From Cheilinus undulatus (lineage: Eukaryota > Chordata > Actinopteri > Labriformes > Labridae): a DNA stretch of 64,000 nucleotides. The notes under the pieces are model-generated. The model saw only the letters and a list, made by a program, of their open reading frames with translations, was not told the DNA's origin and made no database searches. The stretch lies in the NCBI RefSeq assembly GCF_018320785.1, contig NC_054875.1:34575657-34639656 (forward strand), written 5' to 3'. Positions 44,637 through 56,165 of the stretch are shown here, piece by piece; position 1 is the first letter of the stretch; each line of letters opens with the position of its first letter. The position numbers were made by a program, and so were the translations under genes.

Positions 44637-45768
44637 CTGCAGGCAAGGAAGGAAAGTTTAAACATTCAGCTGGTCATGCATTATTTTACCTTATTTCTCT
44701 GTTTGTGATTGCAGGTTTTACCCAGTGGTTGATGAAGTTCCTGAAGAGCACAGCAGGGGCAAAGGACCTTGCAGGGTTCATCCCAGCACCAGTGTAGTAC
44801 ATCTGAAACACATTATGGTATGGTAATTTTAAAAAATGTGTGTATATATGTGGTATCACACTCAAAAGCTCTCTCCTAGATCCATCTTGAGTAAAGCATC
44901 TAATATTCCTAAAACTTCCTTGATAATTCCCAACACATTATCTCTGTTTCCATGTGTCTCACCCCCATGAGATGTCCAATGGTGACAGAGAAGCCAATGG
45001 ATAGGGCAGCAGATCCCAGTCGTCCATTTCTCCTCTCGTCAGTCACAGCAAAGATGCAAATCACAAGCTGCATGGTGAGGAAAACCTCCACAGTGGTGCC
45101 CATTCCCAGACTGATACCAGGCTGCAGCTGGAGACACACAGATACACCCAGAGAAAGTAAGTCAAAAAGTTTAGAACAAAGTATTGTAGGCTTTTCAGTT
45201 CCAGACACATTGTGAGCCACTGTATATAAATAAAATGTATGCATGTGGTCTTCTCAGTATTTAAAACCATAGTTGACCTGGCTGGGTTTGGTCTGCGCTG
45301 CTACCACAATTAGATTCTTATAGATGCAACCAGCCTACTCAAAAGCTTTATCTCAGTTCTTCCACCATTGCTATTCTTGTTTCTGAAATATTGGTCCTGC
45401 GTTCTTACCGTGTTCATGGCCATGTTGCCCCTCATGTTGCTGGGTGTAACCCCATACAGCACAGCAGCCCCAGCCACAGCACCCAGGCACTGTGCCGCTA
45501 TGTAGAAAATGGCACGGAAGAGAGACAGCTGTGAGCCAACAAGGTAGGCGAAGGTGACAGCAGGGTTAATGTGGCCCCCGCTGATGTGGCCGATGGACTG
45601 GATGAGGGTGGCAGCTGCTAGCCCAAAGCACAGGGCCACATGGAGGACATGATGAGGCCCGGTGGTCCAGCGCAGGGCGGCACCCATGCCGAAAAATACA
45701 AAGAACATGGTCCCGAAGAACTCTGCGAAGACCGCCCTCCAAAAATTCATGGATTTGACCTCCCACAT
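44451..45768 (-). CDS. mip: Lens major intrinsic protein (aquaporin 0), four exons
   Basis: Join (complement) 45409-45768, 45128-less exon 2 at 44963-45127, 44722-44802, 44451-44636; 792 nt, 263 aa plus TAA, the same length as mammalian MIP. All introns are GT-AG and phase 0, and short (281, 160 and 85 bp). MIP is the abundant lens-fibre channel, a weak water channel that also joins membranes. The protein starts [17 protein letters not shown], has six predicted membrane helices, and NPA motifs at 68-70 and 184-186 (INPAV, MNPARS). The filter F48/H172/A181/R187 is that of AQP0. The C-terminal calmodulin-binding helix ([18 protein letters not shown]) and the ending ELKTQAL are conserved. His39 and His40 are both present. 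Positions 229 and 235, Ser in mammals, are Gly and Ala; Ser231 is kept. Teleosts carry mipa and mipb, and I cannot tell which this is. Confidence 0.97.
44722..44802 (-). CDS. mip: mip coding exon 3 (second NPA loop)
   Basis: 81 nt encoding [18 protein letters not shown] and on to FINHW. Holds the second NPA, Ala181 and the pore Arg187. Acceptor TTTCAG, donor GTAAAA. Confidence 0.96.
44963..45127 (-). CDS. mip: mip coding exon 2 (helices 4-5)
   Basis: 165 nt encoding [16 protein letters not shown] and on to [11 protein letters not shown], including filter residue His172. The acceptor CTCCAG and donor GTGAGA are both clear. Confidence 0.96.
45409..45768 (-). CDS. mip: mip coding exon 1 (helices 1-3, first NPA)
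   Basis: 120 codons from ATG (complement of 45766-45768) to MRGNMAMNT; the donor GTAAGA is the complement of 45403-45408. It includes FWRAVFAEF, the GPHHVLH loop and [13 protein letters not shown]. It corresponds to three separate exons in the neighbouring aquaporin gene. Confidence 0.97.
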
Positions 45769-48700
45769 GATGACTGTTTACTCGATGCTCTCCGCCAGAG
45801 GAAAAGAATCTCTAAGAATAGATAAGGATGAGTCTGTGAAAGGTAAATTGAAACCTTTCAAGGTCCTCCTTAAGTGCCAAAATAACAAAATGAAAGATGT
45901 CCCTCTTGAAGTCAGCTGATATGGCTGACCAAAAAAAATAAAATCAGAGTCTGTTCAAAGACAAAACAGGATTTCAGAGTGTCAACAGACAAATCCACAA
46001 ATAAAGTCAACTTAGCTGCGTTGGCTTGCCACCTCTGTCCACCTGTCGCAAAGACATAGGTGTGATGTAATGTGGGAGTGTGGGTGGAGGTCTCAAGTGC
46101 TGTCAAGAGGAGGTGTGCATCAATGCTAAAGGGGTGTTTCTAAAGTAGAGACGGGGAAATACAGCGTGTCTGGTGGACCTTTTAGCCTCTCTGACGGAGG
46201 GGAGAGGGCCAGACTGGGGCTTTATAATACCCCCCCAGAGGCCCCAGGTGACGACATAATCCCCCTGCAGGCCCAAGGGTGGGGGGGCGGCAGTTCTGGA
46301 CACCCTTAACCAAACAAACTTAACCCCTCTGTTGCCCCCCCCCCCGCCCTCCATGATAGGCTGAGGCCCAGTGAGAGGTGTTGTATCTGAGAAGAGAATC
46401 AGATAAAGCGAGACTGAGTCTAAATCAATGATTGATTGGGGAAAGATTTTCTATACATAGATGACAGCATGTATTGTGCCTTCAGGTGGGATACAAGATG
46501 GAGAAGGCTGCTGGAGAGGAGCAGGGCATCTTTGGTGACATCTGTTGACATATAACAATCAGAAGAGAGAGATGTAAATGCTGATGGACACACATGCATA
46601 CACAAAAACACGCACGCATACACATATACGCTCACATGCAGATAATACAGTTGGGGGGCCCCGGACGGAAGTATCCAAAGCTTACAGCGCTGAACTGACC
46701 CATACATTGAAATGCCTGACCCTGTGAAACTATTGTCTGTCGCAAGCATGTGGGCTACCTATGGAGCAGAGGCGATTAAAAAATACATATAAAAATACAC
46801 ATAAAGGTAGCAGCTAGCACAGCAGCATTAAAAGCTAAATGTGCAGTCACATGTTATGCTTCCGTTCATGTTATCTAAATGGAGTAGTTGTTGCATAGGT
46901 GATTATCTAGACATGAACCTGACTTTCAGAGTCTTTGTGCCACCTTAAGTGGTAGCTTATCCAAGCAGCACTACAAGAAGAATCCAAACAATAAAGGGTT
47001 AAAGCGTGGGTAAACATAAACTTTAGAATAACAGTAATTCATATAACCAAAGAGAGTGTTTATTCTGTTGAAATGAGGGCTTCTAGGAGGTGCTATGCAC
47101 ATGCTTGCACTTTGTGAAGCTGTTTTTGTCTCATTGTGTGATTTGCAGAAGGACGTACGACTAGCGCCCTGAAAGTTCTGCGTGTGTATAGCCAGGGAAA
47201 AGGAGAGGTCCAGTAGGGATGACTAGTCTAGAGTTATCACCGATGCCTGTTGGGCAGTGCACGGAGGAGGGGGAGTTAGAGGGGCGAGGCAGGGGATGAT
47301 GAAAGCAGAACGCTGAGCTTGCCGTTTTAACGCCCTTTTATACATGTTAGAAAGAACACACACAATGCAAAATGCTGGCTGCACTGTGGCAGTTATAGCT
47401 ATTGTGTACCGTGTGTGTGTGTGTGTGTGAATAGTTTATGTATGAGTATGCATGCACTGTGTGTATTCAGATCACACTGCTGCAGAGAGTAGACAGCTGT
47501 CATGGTTTTATTTAAGACTCATTTTAAAATCAAAATAGTACAGTGAACATAAACTCAATTTTAACAATAATACATAATGAATGTAACCTTCATTACAATA
47601 ATATAGAATATGATGATAATTTAAAGGGTCAGTTCTTCATCATTGAATTTTAAAAACCATCACTTAACTATTATTGAAGCACTGGGAAGGAGACAAATAA
47701 AATCATAAAGTCTAAATACATAATACGAATGATAAACATTTGTGTTATGGATAAACTGACAATACAAAACAGTTTTACTAAAAACTCAGACAAAGTTTCT
47801 TAAAAAATATGATGTAATTTTTCTTACAGATGCTTATATGCTCATTGTTTCCATTTGAAAGTACAAAGCTTGTTTCCCCTGAAGGTTTTCTTTCTGCAAA
47901 GCCTTTACAGTGGTATGAGGGTCCATTTGATTGTCAATAGAAGGCCTCTGACGGGCGGACCGACAGACAGACATACACAGGCATATATATGAGAAAGATG
48001 TTAGGCAAATTAGGAGCATCATTGAAGCCAGGGAGCAGGACCTCTTTAGCATTTCAAAGCCTTTACAGAACTCAGAATGAAACTGACAAACACAAGGGTG
48101 TTTTTGAACACGTTTTCAATGTATTTCCATTAGAAATTCTAATGAGGTGCAAATGTTAGATAACAGTACTGTATACCACGATACTGGCAACACCTGTGCG
48201 TTCACATTGCTCATAGCCCATTTAAATAGAGCTCCACAACGTATGAAACCACAAGCTATGGGGCCAAAATTTTACCTTTTTAATTAAACTTAGTATTACT
48301 TAGGGCATTAGAGCCATTACGTTTTAAAATCACAATTAATATCAGAGTTTTTTTTAGTTGATCAAGATTATTTTCCCCTTTCGAAATTCCACCATTTAAA
48401 ACTGTATGCGTTTCATTTTAGGCAAAAATACCTAAGTTGTTTCAAACCTAGGGTAAATTATTTCCTGTTTGGATGCAGACCTACTTTTGTTTTGAAAGAA
48501 AATAAGGAACTTCAAGTGGGTAAAATATTATGACATGAACTAGACTACAAAAAAGGAACTTGCTGAGGGTTTAATGGGAAATATGAGAACAGTAAAAAGT
48601 TGAATATTAATAAAACATGGTGCAGATGCCTTTTGACTTGCCCACTGAGCTGTTAGTGTTTTAAAGTGACACTCAGAGGCACAGTGGTGTACTTATATTA

Positions 48701-50116
48701 CATCACTGTGGCTGTAGGATGATGTTGCAGTGGGGTGAAAGGGCAATAAAGCATACTATCAAAAAATTACTCTTATTGACGGAGGATTAAGGTTTTGTTT
48801 GTATATAAGGCAACCAAAATAATGGAAAACTGTAAAAGAAAGCCTTTGCTTTTTTTAAGTACAATCGTCTGGTACGTTTTTTCCACCCTTGCACTTTACT
48901 TAGATTTTACATTGAAGTCATAAAAAGACCATAAAAAGAGTTTTTAACTTTCAGTAAATTAAGGCATTTAAAAAAAATCATTTGGCTCAAACTAAAATGT
49001 GTTTCTTAAAAAAAAAAAAAAAGAAAGAAAGAAATAGACAACATATTAATTACATTTGAATTATGGAGATCTCGGTGTCCTGCTTATGAACACCAAGCAG
49101 AGGTGATAATCAAACAATCAAGAGGTCACAATTAGAAAATACATTTGATAAGATTTAATTGCTATATCTGTGCTACAACCACTGTCAGATTTTCTCTGTA
49201 GGTGTTGAGATTTCTCTTTATTACCATTACATGTATATTTTGCCCTTGAAACAAATCCTGACATTAGTATTGGTTTTTAAACAATGATGGGCTCAAAATC
49301 CACAAAAGGATAGCTTTACTGTTGCAAATAGCAGAAAAGGATAGAATCCAATGCACAGAGCCTGTCAAAGGAGAAATGACTCTTATTGCACAACAAATAT
49401 TAATCCAAGGAAACACCACCCATTTGCATGCATGTGAATGAGGGAATATTTAAAAGTTTGGTGCAAAATTGTTCCCTTCCTATCCAAGTAATCCTCAGTA
49501 GAAATAGCAACTAATTCACAAAAGTCAGCGCTAATTACCACAGTAAAAGTGTTACAATTCTATGCCAGCTGAACCCATGTATTAAATCATTTCTTTCCTC
49601 CCTCTCTTTTTCTCTCCACACTCAGTTGTCACTGTGCATCTAAAGATAAATGTTTTGTATACAACCATGGGCTGAGGAGTCAGTATGACTGAGACATGAG
49701 CCACTTTTGGATTAAACATTTTTTTCCAATGAAAAAAAATCTTTTTTGTGTCTCACTTTCACAGCAGTGTCTGTGATCACAAAGTGCCTTTAGCTGCAAA
49801 CCTTTTGGGCATGTCAGTACTGCCATGATTAAAGCTAATTCTTGAGTGGATGTGGGGTGAAAATTAGCAGGTGCTAAATGTGAGCTAATCCTGGTGCCAT
49901 TAGTGCGGTGCATCTCATTGTTTGTGGATCTGCCCCTTTGTCTTTCTGTTTGTTCCATTGTGTAATTTTAGTATCTAACAGGCTCATATTCGACAGGTGT
50001 GAATTGCGCATTTGCTTCCTTGCCTTTGGCCCTCACCATTAATGGACAGAACAAATAAACTGCACTCTATCCATCTTCATAAACAATCACTGCCATTCTG
50101 CTGAATGTTTCTATCC
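45769..50116. other. Intergenic DNA between mip and the aqp14-like gene
   Basis: About 4.3 kb holding the mip upstream region (G/C-rich to about 46340) and the 3' side of the aqp14-like gene. A TG microsatellite lies at 47412-47428 and CA-rich tracts at 46590-46635. No other exon or named transposon was recognised, unusual for this repeat-rich window. Confidence 0.4.
46220..46226 (-). promoter_or_regulatory. TATA-like box upstream of mip
   Basis: On the minus strand the sequence reads TATTATAAAGCCCC, next to G/C-rich tracts, about 450 bp upstream of the mip start codon. Mammalian MIP promoters have a TATA box, but much nearer the ATG. Use of this one would need a long 5' UTR or a 5' UTR intron; an acceptor-like TTTACCTTTCACAG sits at the complement of about 45834-45847. 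Confidence 0.25.
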
Positions 50117-50332
50117 TCAGTTGTTTTCTTGCTTGTTGGTTTGCTTTGCTCTCATGGCATTCTGTGTGACAGTGGACAGGGATGATCCAGTCATGCTGGC
50201 CGTCTCCACGATCTCAATGTCCTTGCAGGTCAGACAGGCCACCAGCTTCTGACGAGACGCGCTGCGTGAAAAGAAGAACTCGTGGGAAACTCCAGCTAGA
50301 ATAGCACCAAGCACTGGTCCAATCCAATAAAC
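50117..50332 (-). CDS. aqp14: aqp14-like coding exon 6 (helix 6 and cytoplasmic tail)
   Basis: 71 codons plus [24 protein letters not shown] is followed by a hydrophilic tail with [19 protein letters not shown] and a run of Ser/Thr, ending [10 protein letters not shown]. The tail differs completely from MIP's and lacks its calmodulin-binding helix. Confidence 0.95.
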   Translation of the reverse strand, partial: VYWIGPVLGAILAGVSHEFFFSRSASRQKLVACLTCKDIEIVETASMTGSSLSTVTQNAMRAKQTNKQENN

Positions 50333-52958
50333 CTGAAGGTGAGAAGAAAGTGTTGATTCTTATTGTTTACTGCTCTACCAGGCAGTCATCAGGCAAAATA
50401 CTGAACTGAATTTTTCATAGCCTTTTGCTTTGAGAATGTACGAATTTAATGTTGATGCATGATTTAAAGCAATTTAAAAGGTGGCTGACTAAAATATTTC
50501 ATTTTACTGTTCAAAAGTGAATAAGTATTTGCAGCCAAGGCCCAAGTGTATAAATAGTAGAGGAAACCAGTTAAATTTCTGTCATACAGTTTGGTTATTC
50601 AGTTCTGTGGTTCTGAAACAAGAGGTTGTTGGTCACATGATGATTGAGTGAGAGGGGAAAAGGAATAAATAAGTCACAATTCAAAATATTCCAGCCCTTT
50701 TAAAGTATTGCATGATTATTTAAAACCTCACAAAGGTTTATAAAATAACAGCAAACTGAAATAAATTTAAAGACATCTTCCCTTAGTGAGCTATAACACA
50801 TAAACTTCATTTCTTCTGTATTTATTAAAATAAAAGTATAGGCACATGAATGCATTTTCCACTTAAGTGAAAGAGTTGAACAGAACAGAACTGTAATACT
50901 CCAGTAGAGTAGTAATTTTTGTAATTACAGTGTTGGAGTAAACTACATTGTGATTGAGTTGAGTCGAGTAATATTTCTGAAAAGACAGTCGTATTATGAT
51001 CAAATAAAAGGACAATAATTGTAACCTGGCTTAGGAAAAATCAGTCGTTATGCTGGAGACAGGTTATGTCGCTCTCACCCAGTGGTTTTCCCAGAAGCCA
51101 GTGATGATTGCTGGACCCAGAGAACGTGCAGGGTTCATACTCCCACCAGAAAAACGTCCCTGAGAATAAAACAACACTCAGAAATTAAGTCAAAACACAG
51201 AGGCTGCTTTTATTTTTATCCATCCATAATTCCATCCATTTTCTTCTGCTTATTTGGGTATGCAGCAAGCTGAGCAAGTCAGTCAAGACATCTTCCACCC
51301 AGCAACATTTTCTGGCTCCTTCTGAAGCATTCCAAGGTCTCTGGCCTGGGTATATGATCCTTCCAGTGAGTTCTGGGTCTGCCCTGAGCCCCCACTTGGA
51401 CATGCCCTAAAGACCTCCAAAACAAGGTGACTGGGACTCCAAGCTGCCCAGCCACTCTCCAGAGAAAAATCAATATTTATTTTTATTATTTTTTTCTAAA
51501 TCTCCATGCAGGATGAAGGAAAATTCAACAGATAGGTGTGGAAGTCTACACAGACATGTTGGAGATCTGTTTGTCCATTTAATATGTACTTAAATACAGT
51601 GAATCAATATATTTTTTCATATAAACGGTACTCAAGCCCAGTGGTTCCCTAAGTGGGGTTTGGGAACCCACGCAGGGTTGTGACAGGGGGTCACAAACCC
51701 CACTTTTCAAATTAAATGGTTTAAATTATAAATATGTTTTACCCTCTTTTTTTTTGTTGTTTTTTTTTTTAACATACCAAATACTGCCTTGAAGGGGGTG
51801 AATATTTATGCAGTAACTTATATTACACTACATACTTTAATTGGATTGAAATTCATTTGTAGAAATCTGGTTTCACTTTGACATTAAAGAGTTTTTGTTT
51901 TTTGTTTTTTTTTTTTGGTGTTTTTTGACCAAAAGAAAAAAAATATATAAATTGACTGTGATTGATTTATAAAATCAATGAAAGGCTAAAAGATCCACTA
52001 GGCATTTCCAGTTGTGCTGCTCAGCTCTGCCCACCTAAGTAGTTGCGTCTTATATTGAATTTTGGACTCTGTTAAAAAAATATGCACTCCTTAAGAGTTT
52101 TTGATTTGTGGATAAATTTCAGATAAAGAGGGAGAAAAGCTACTAAAATGGCCTTTTTTGTTTATGCTGCAAGCTGCTTGCAAAGCATTCTTATGGTGTG
52201 CAGTTTTTTATTGAATAGAGTCCTGATTTTAAAATAAGTAAAAGGCAGAGGTGGGTGAGGCTGAGCACCTTGTCTCTACTCGTCATCTTTTGTTATTGTT
52301 TTGATTGAGAGCCCCCTGGCAGCCAAATTTACATACTGTGTATTTAACTCACTTTCTTAGCCCAGGTAGCTCACCTGGCTGAGCGAGTACTAAAAAGTCT
52401 AATGCCTTATCACTGTGATCCAGTAAGGGTTGATCCAATACAGATCTTCTGTTGCACCTCAATCCGTCTCTCTTTTTGTGTTTCCTCAATAAATGCTAAT
52501 TCAGAGACTCCCTCAGTAGAAAATGAAGACTTACATCAGTTGTACTATTGTAGACTGCAAATAATCATTTCTACTCTTTATTCTTAAAGGTTTATTGTCT
52601 TAAGAATAAATTAAAAAAAAAAAAAAAAGAACGAAAGTAAGAAAATCAGATTTGGCTTCAAACCAACTCCCTTTTTTTATGGAAAAAACTGCTTGAGTGT
52701 CCCTCTCACCCCTATTAGCACTCCAGCAGTGTGTGCAAACCCAATGGCGAGGTTTCCTGGTTCTGGACTTTCCCGCCGTCGCTGAGCCTCCACAGAAAAC
52801 ACTGTGAACACCAGCTGGAAGGTGCACAAAACCTCCATGCCCAGAGCCTGTGCTGCATTCAGCTCTAATGGAACCTGAGGGAGGTTAAAGAGAGAAAGAT
52901 GTACAAAAGATATATATATATATATATATATAATGTATATATATATATATAATGTGTG

Positions 52959-53002
<44 letters not shown>

Positions 53003-54656
53003 TACATACGGTGCTTAACAAATTTATTAGACCACCACCCAAAGTAAGGTTTATGCCATACCTGCCCTAAATTAACAGCATTGGTAATTACCAAAATCTT
53101 TTTTATGTTTCTGCAATGGTTAATACACCAATATGTAGAAACTCTTTAACCCAAATGATATTTTTAATGCTAAAATAGAATTATTATTGTTATCCATGAA
53201 TTTTCAAATGTACTGATTTACAAAAAACTGAAAAAATAGTAAAGCACATTAATATTTCTTGATTAATATGTCAAATTATAGTTATGTACTTGCATTCCTG
53301 AACAGAAATGTTTAGTTGTAAATGAGATGAATTAGTTTTAGTGGTTGAATGTTATGCTTGATTCATTTCTGACTTCTCAGAGAAGCCCAGTGAGCCGGCT
53401 CAAATTTGGGTATAAAAAGGTGAATTCAGTTTGAAATTCCTCATTCCTGTTCAAAATGGTAAAACGTGGAGAGCTCACTGAAAATCAAAGAGTCCGCATT
53501 AAAGCACTTAATGATGCTGGATGGTCTCTGAGACAAATAGGTAACGACATAAAGTGTTCTTACAGTGTGGTCAAACATGCTTTGGAGTCAATTGCCGAGA
53601 GTGGTACTTACAAAATGCCCCAAGGAAGAGGCAGGAAAGGAAAGTTAACTGAAGCAGATGTCAGACACTTCAAGACTTTAAGTACCAGAGACAGAAGAAA
53701 GACCACTGCTGATCTTCAGGCAGAGATGACTGCTTCTAGATCAGAGTCTGAGAAAGTCTCCAGAATGACCAGAAGCAGATGACTGATGGAACAAGGCTCA
53801 AAGGGAAGAATAGCTGCTAAGAAGCCATTATTGAGATCTGCAAACCTCCAGAAACCCGTCAGATTTGCCAGGTAGCACAAACACTGGACTGTTGATGACT
53901 GGAAGAAGGTACTCTGGATGGATGAGTCCAAGTTTGAACTCTTCGGTCAGCATCGTTGTGTTTATGTCCGCAGAAAAGCTTGAGAACGTTTTGATGCCAG
54001 ATGCACCCACAGTGAAACATGGTGGAGATTTCATTACAGTATGGGGTTCCATTTGTGGATACAGCATGGGCAAATGAGTGAAAATGGACGGTATCAACAA
54101 GAACATCTACCACAACATCTTAGTGCATCATGGAATCCCTTCTGGACTGAATCTGATTGGTCATGGGTTCATATACCAACAAGACAATGACCCCAAGCAT
54201 ACTTCAAAGCGGTGCAGAGACTATTTGACCAAGAAAAAGGAATCTGGAGTACTGGAACTGATGGACTGGCCAAGTCAAAGTCCGGATTCAATCCTATTGA
54301 ACAAATTTGGGATTTAGTAGATTCAAAGATTGATGGCACCGAAGTTTCATCTAAAGCAAGTCTGTGGGAACAGCTAGAAACTATTTGGAACTCAATAACA
54401 AAAGAGACTGTGGAAAAGTACATAAAAACAATACCAGCAAGAATGCAAGCTGTTATCAAGCCCAAAGGAGGCCATACAAAATATGTAGTTTTTTTGGTTA
54501 TTATGTGTGAAAAAGGACTATTTAGTTGTTTCAGTATGTTATTTGCCAAATAAATAACAATAACATTTTTTAGTTTTAAACAAGTTTTTGAAAGATTTCT
54601 AAAATATTTATGTTTTCTCATTTTTATGACAGGTGTTCTAATAAATTTGTTAAGCA

Positions 54657-54706
<50 letters not shown>

Positions 54707-56132
54707 ATCTATATCTATATCTATAAATAAAATGTCTAAACGAAGCAGACTACTAATCTGAGCGCTGACCCTGCTGACGAAGTGGTCGGCTTTGGTTTTC
54801 AATGGCAGGGCCAGGTAGAGGGCCCCAGATCCTAAAGAAGCCCCCAAACACTGTGCAGCTATGTAAACGAGGGCCCGAAGAACATCCAGCCTCCGAGTGG
54901 CTAAGAGAGACAGAGTCAGGGCAGGGTTCACCTGATGACAGAAAAAATACCCAAAATCATAAAATATCTTAAAATAAAGACAAACTTAAATAATAACAAA
55001 AAATTCAGCTGCAGTGTGGAAAGTTCTTTAGTTTAATTTACTTTTCTTTACCTTAATATTTCTAATTTTGCCACTTTTTACTTTCACTACAACTGTTCAG
55101 AGACAAATATGTTACTTTAATTGCCTTAAATAAATAATGATAGTCTGTCAACAATCTTTTGATTTTCTCTTGCACTAAGCCATAGTTTGGCCAGCCTTGA
55201 CACATATTTCAGCGGTCTATTGCCTAATTAGGATTCCACCTCATTGGCTCTGTCCCTGGCTTTGAAGAGCCCTTGACCAGGTAGTGGCCCTTCAGAAAAA
55301 ATGAGGGCATGGGGATTAAAGTCTTTGCCTGAAAACAGGACACCACATGTTATCTCATGTTTTCAAGCTGCGTACTGGACATGCAACATGAAAGTAATTT
55401 CACTGTAATTCGCAGATTGTCACATTAGGTTTTGTAAGGTAGGTTTTGTAAGCACCATAATTTTATAACTGATAGATTGACCCACATAGGAATATATTCA
55501 GACAGACAAGTTATTGGCTTCTCTTAATCACATTCAGCCTCAGTTTTCATTTGCATGGAGCGGGCATTTGGAGATGAAATGAGCCAACCAGAAGTTTGCA
55601 CTTTAATCAGAGGTTCAATTTTTTTCCCCTTTTGGAATAATTTGCCCACGAAGGTCTAAAATAGTTTGAAATAAAATAAGGCTACAATTTAAAAAAAGGT
55701 GAAGAAATCAGCAGTTTTTGTTTAGTAGAACCAAATACACAATGGTGCATTTTGTTTCTAATCATGATTAAAAAAACAAACAGTATTTATTTAAATTTAA
55801 TTTTTACAACGTCAGATCAGACAGGGTCTCGTGCCCTTCGTGGGATCTTTTGCGCCCAAATTTGGGTGCCCAGACCCCAGGGAGGAAACCACTGCCCTAG
55901 GCTATACATAAGGTAATTTAAAGTCAACAACTCTCATGTGAATACATGTCACCTATTCACAGTATCCATCAAGTATTAACAATCTCATAATGTGATATGA
56001 TATAATCACTCACAAAATGAGTGCAGCTATTTTTCAGAAATTTAAAACCATGGGGAAAAACTTTTTTTTTTGTCTTTTTATTTCCCCAAGTAGAATTTTA
56101 AAAGTACATGAAACTGAGCATTTTTGCCACTG

Positions 56133-56165
<33 letters not shown>

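Noticed and set aside
53456..54513. Functional transposase
   Set aside because: The N-terminal 108 codons are open, but stops and frameshifts separate all three catalytic segments.
51638..55895. A single large hAT element with CAGTGGTT ends at 51642 and near 55890
   Set aside because: The span contains three intact aquaporin exons and an independent Tc1; the two ends are more likely unrelated solo fragments.
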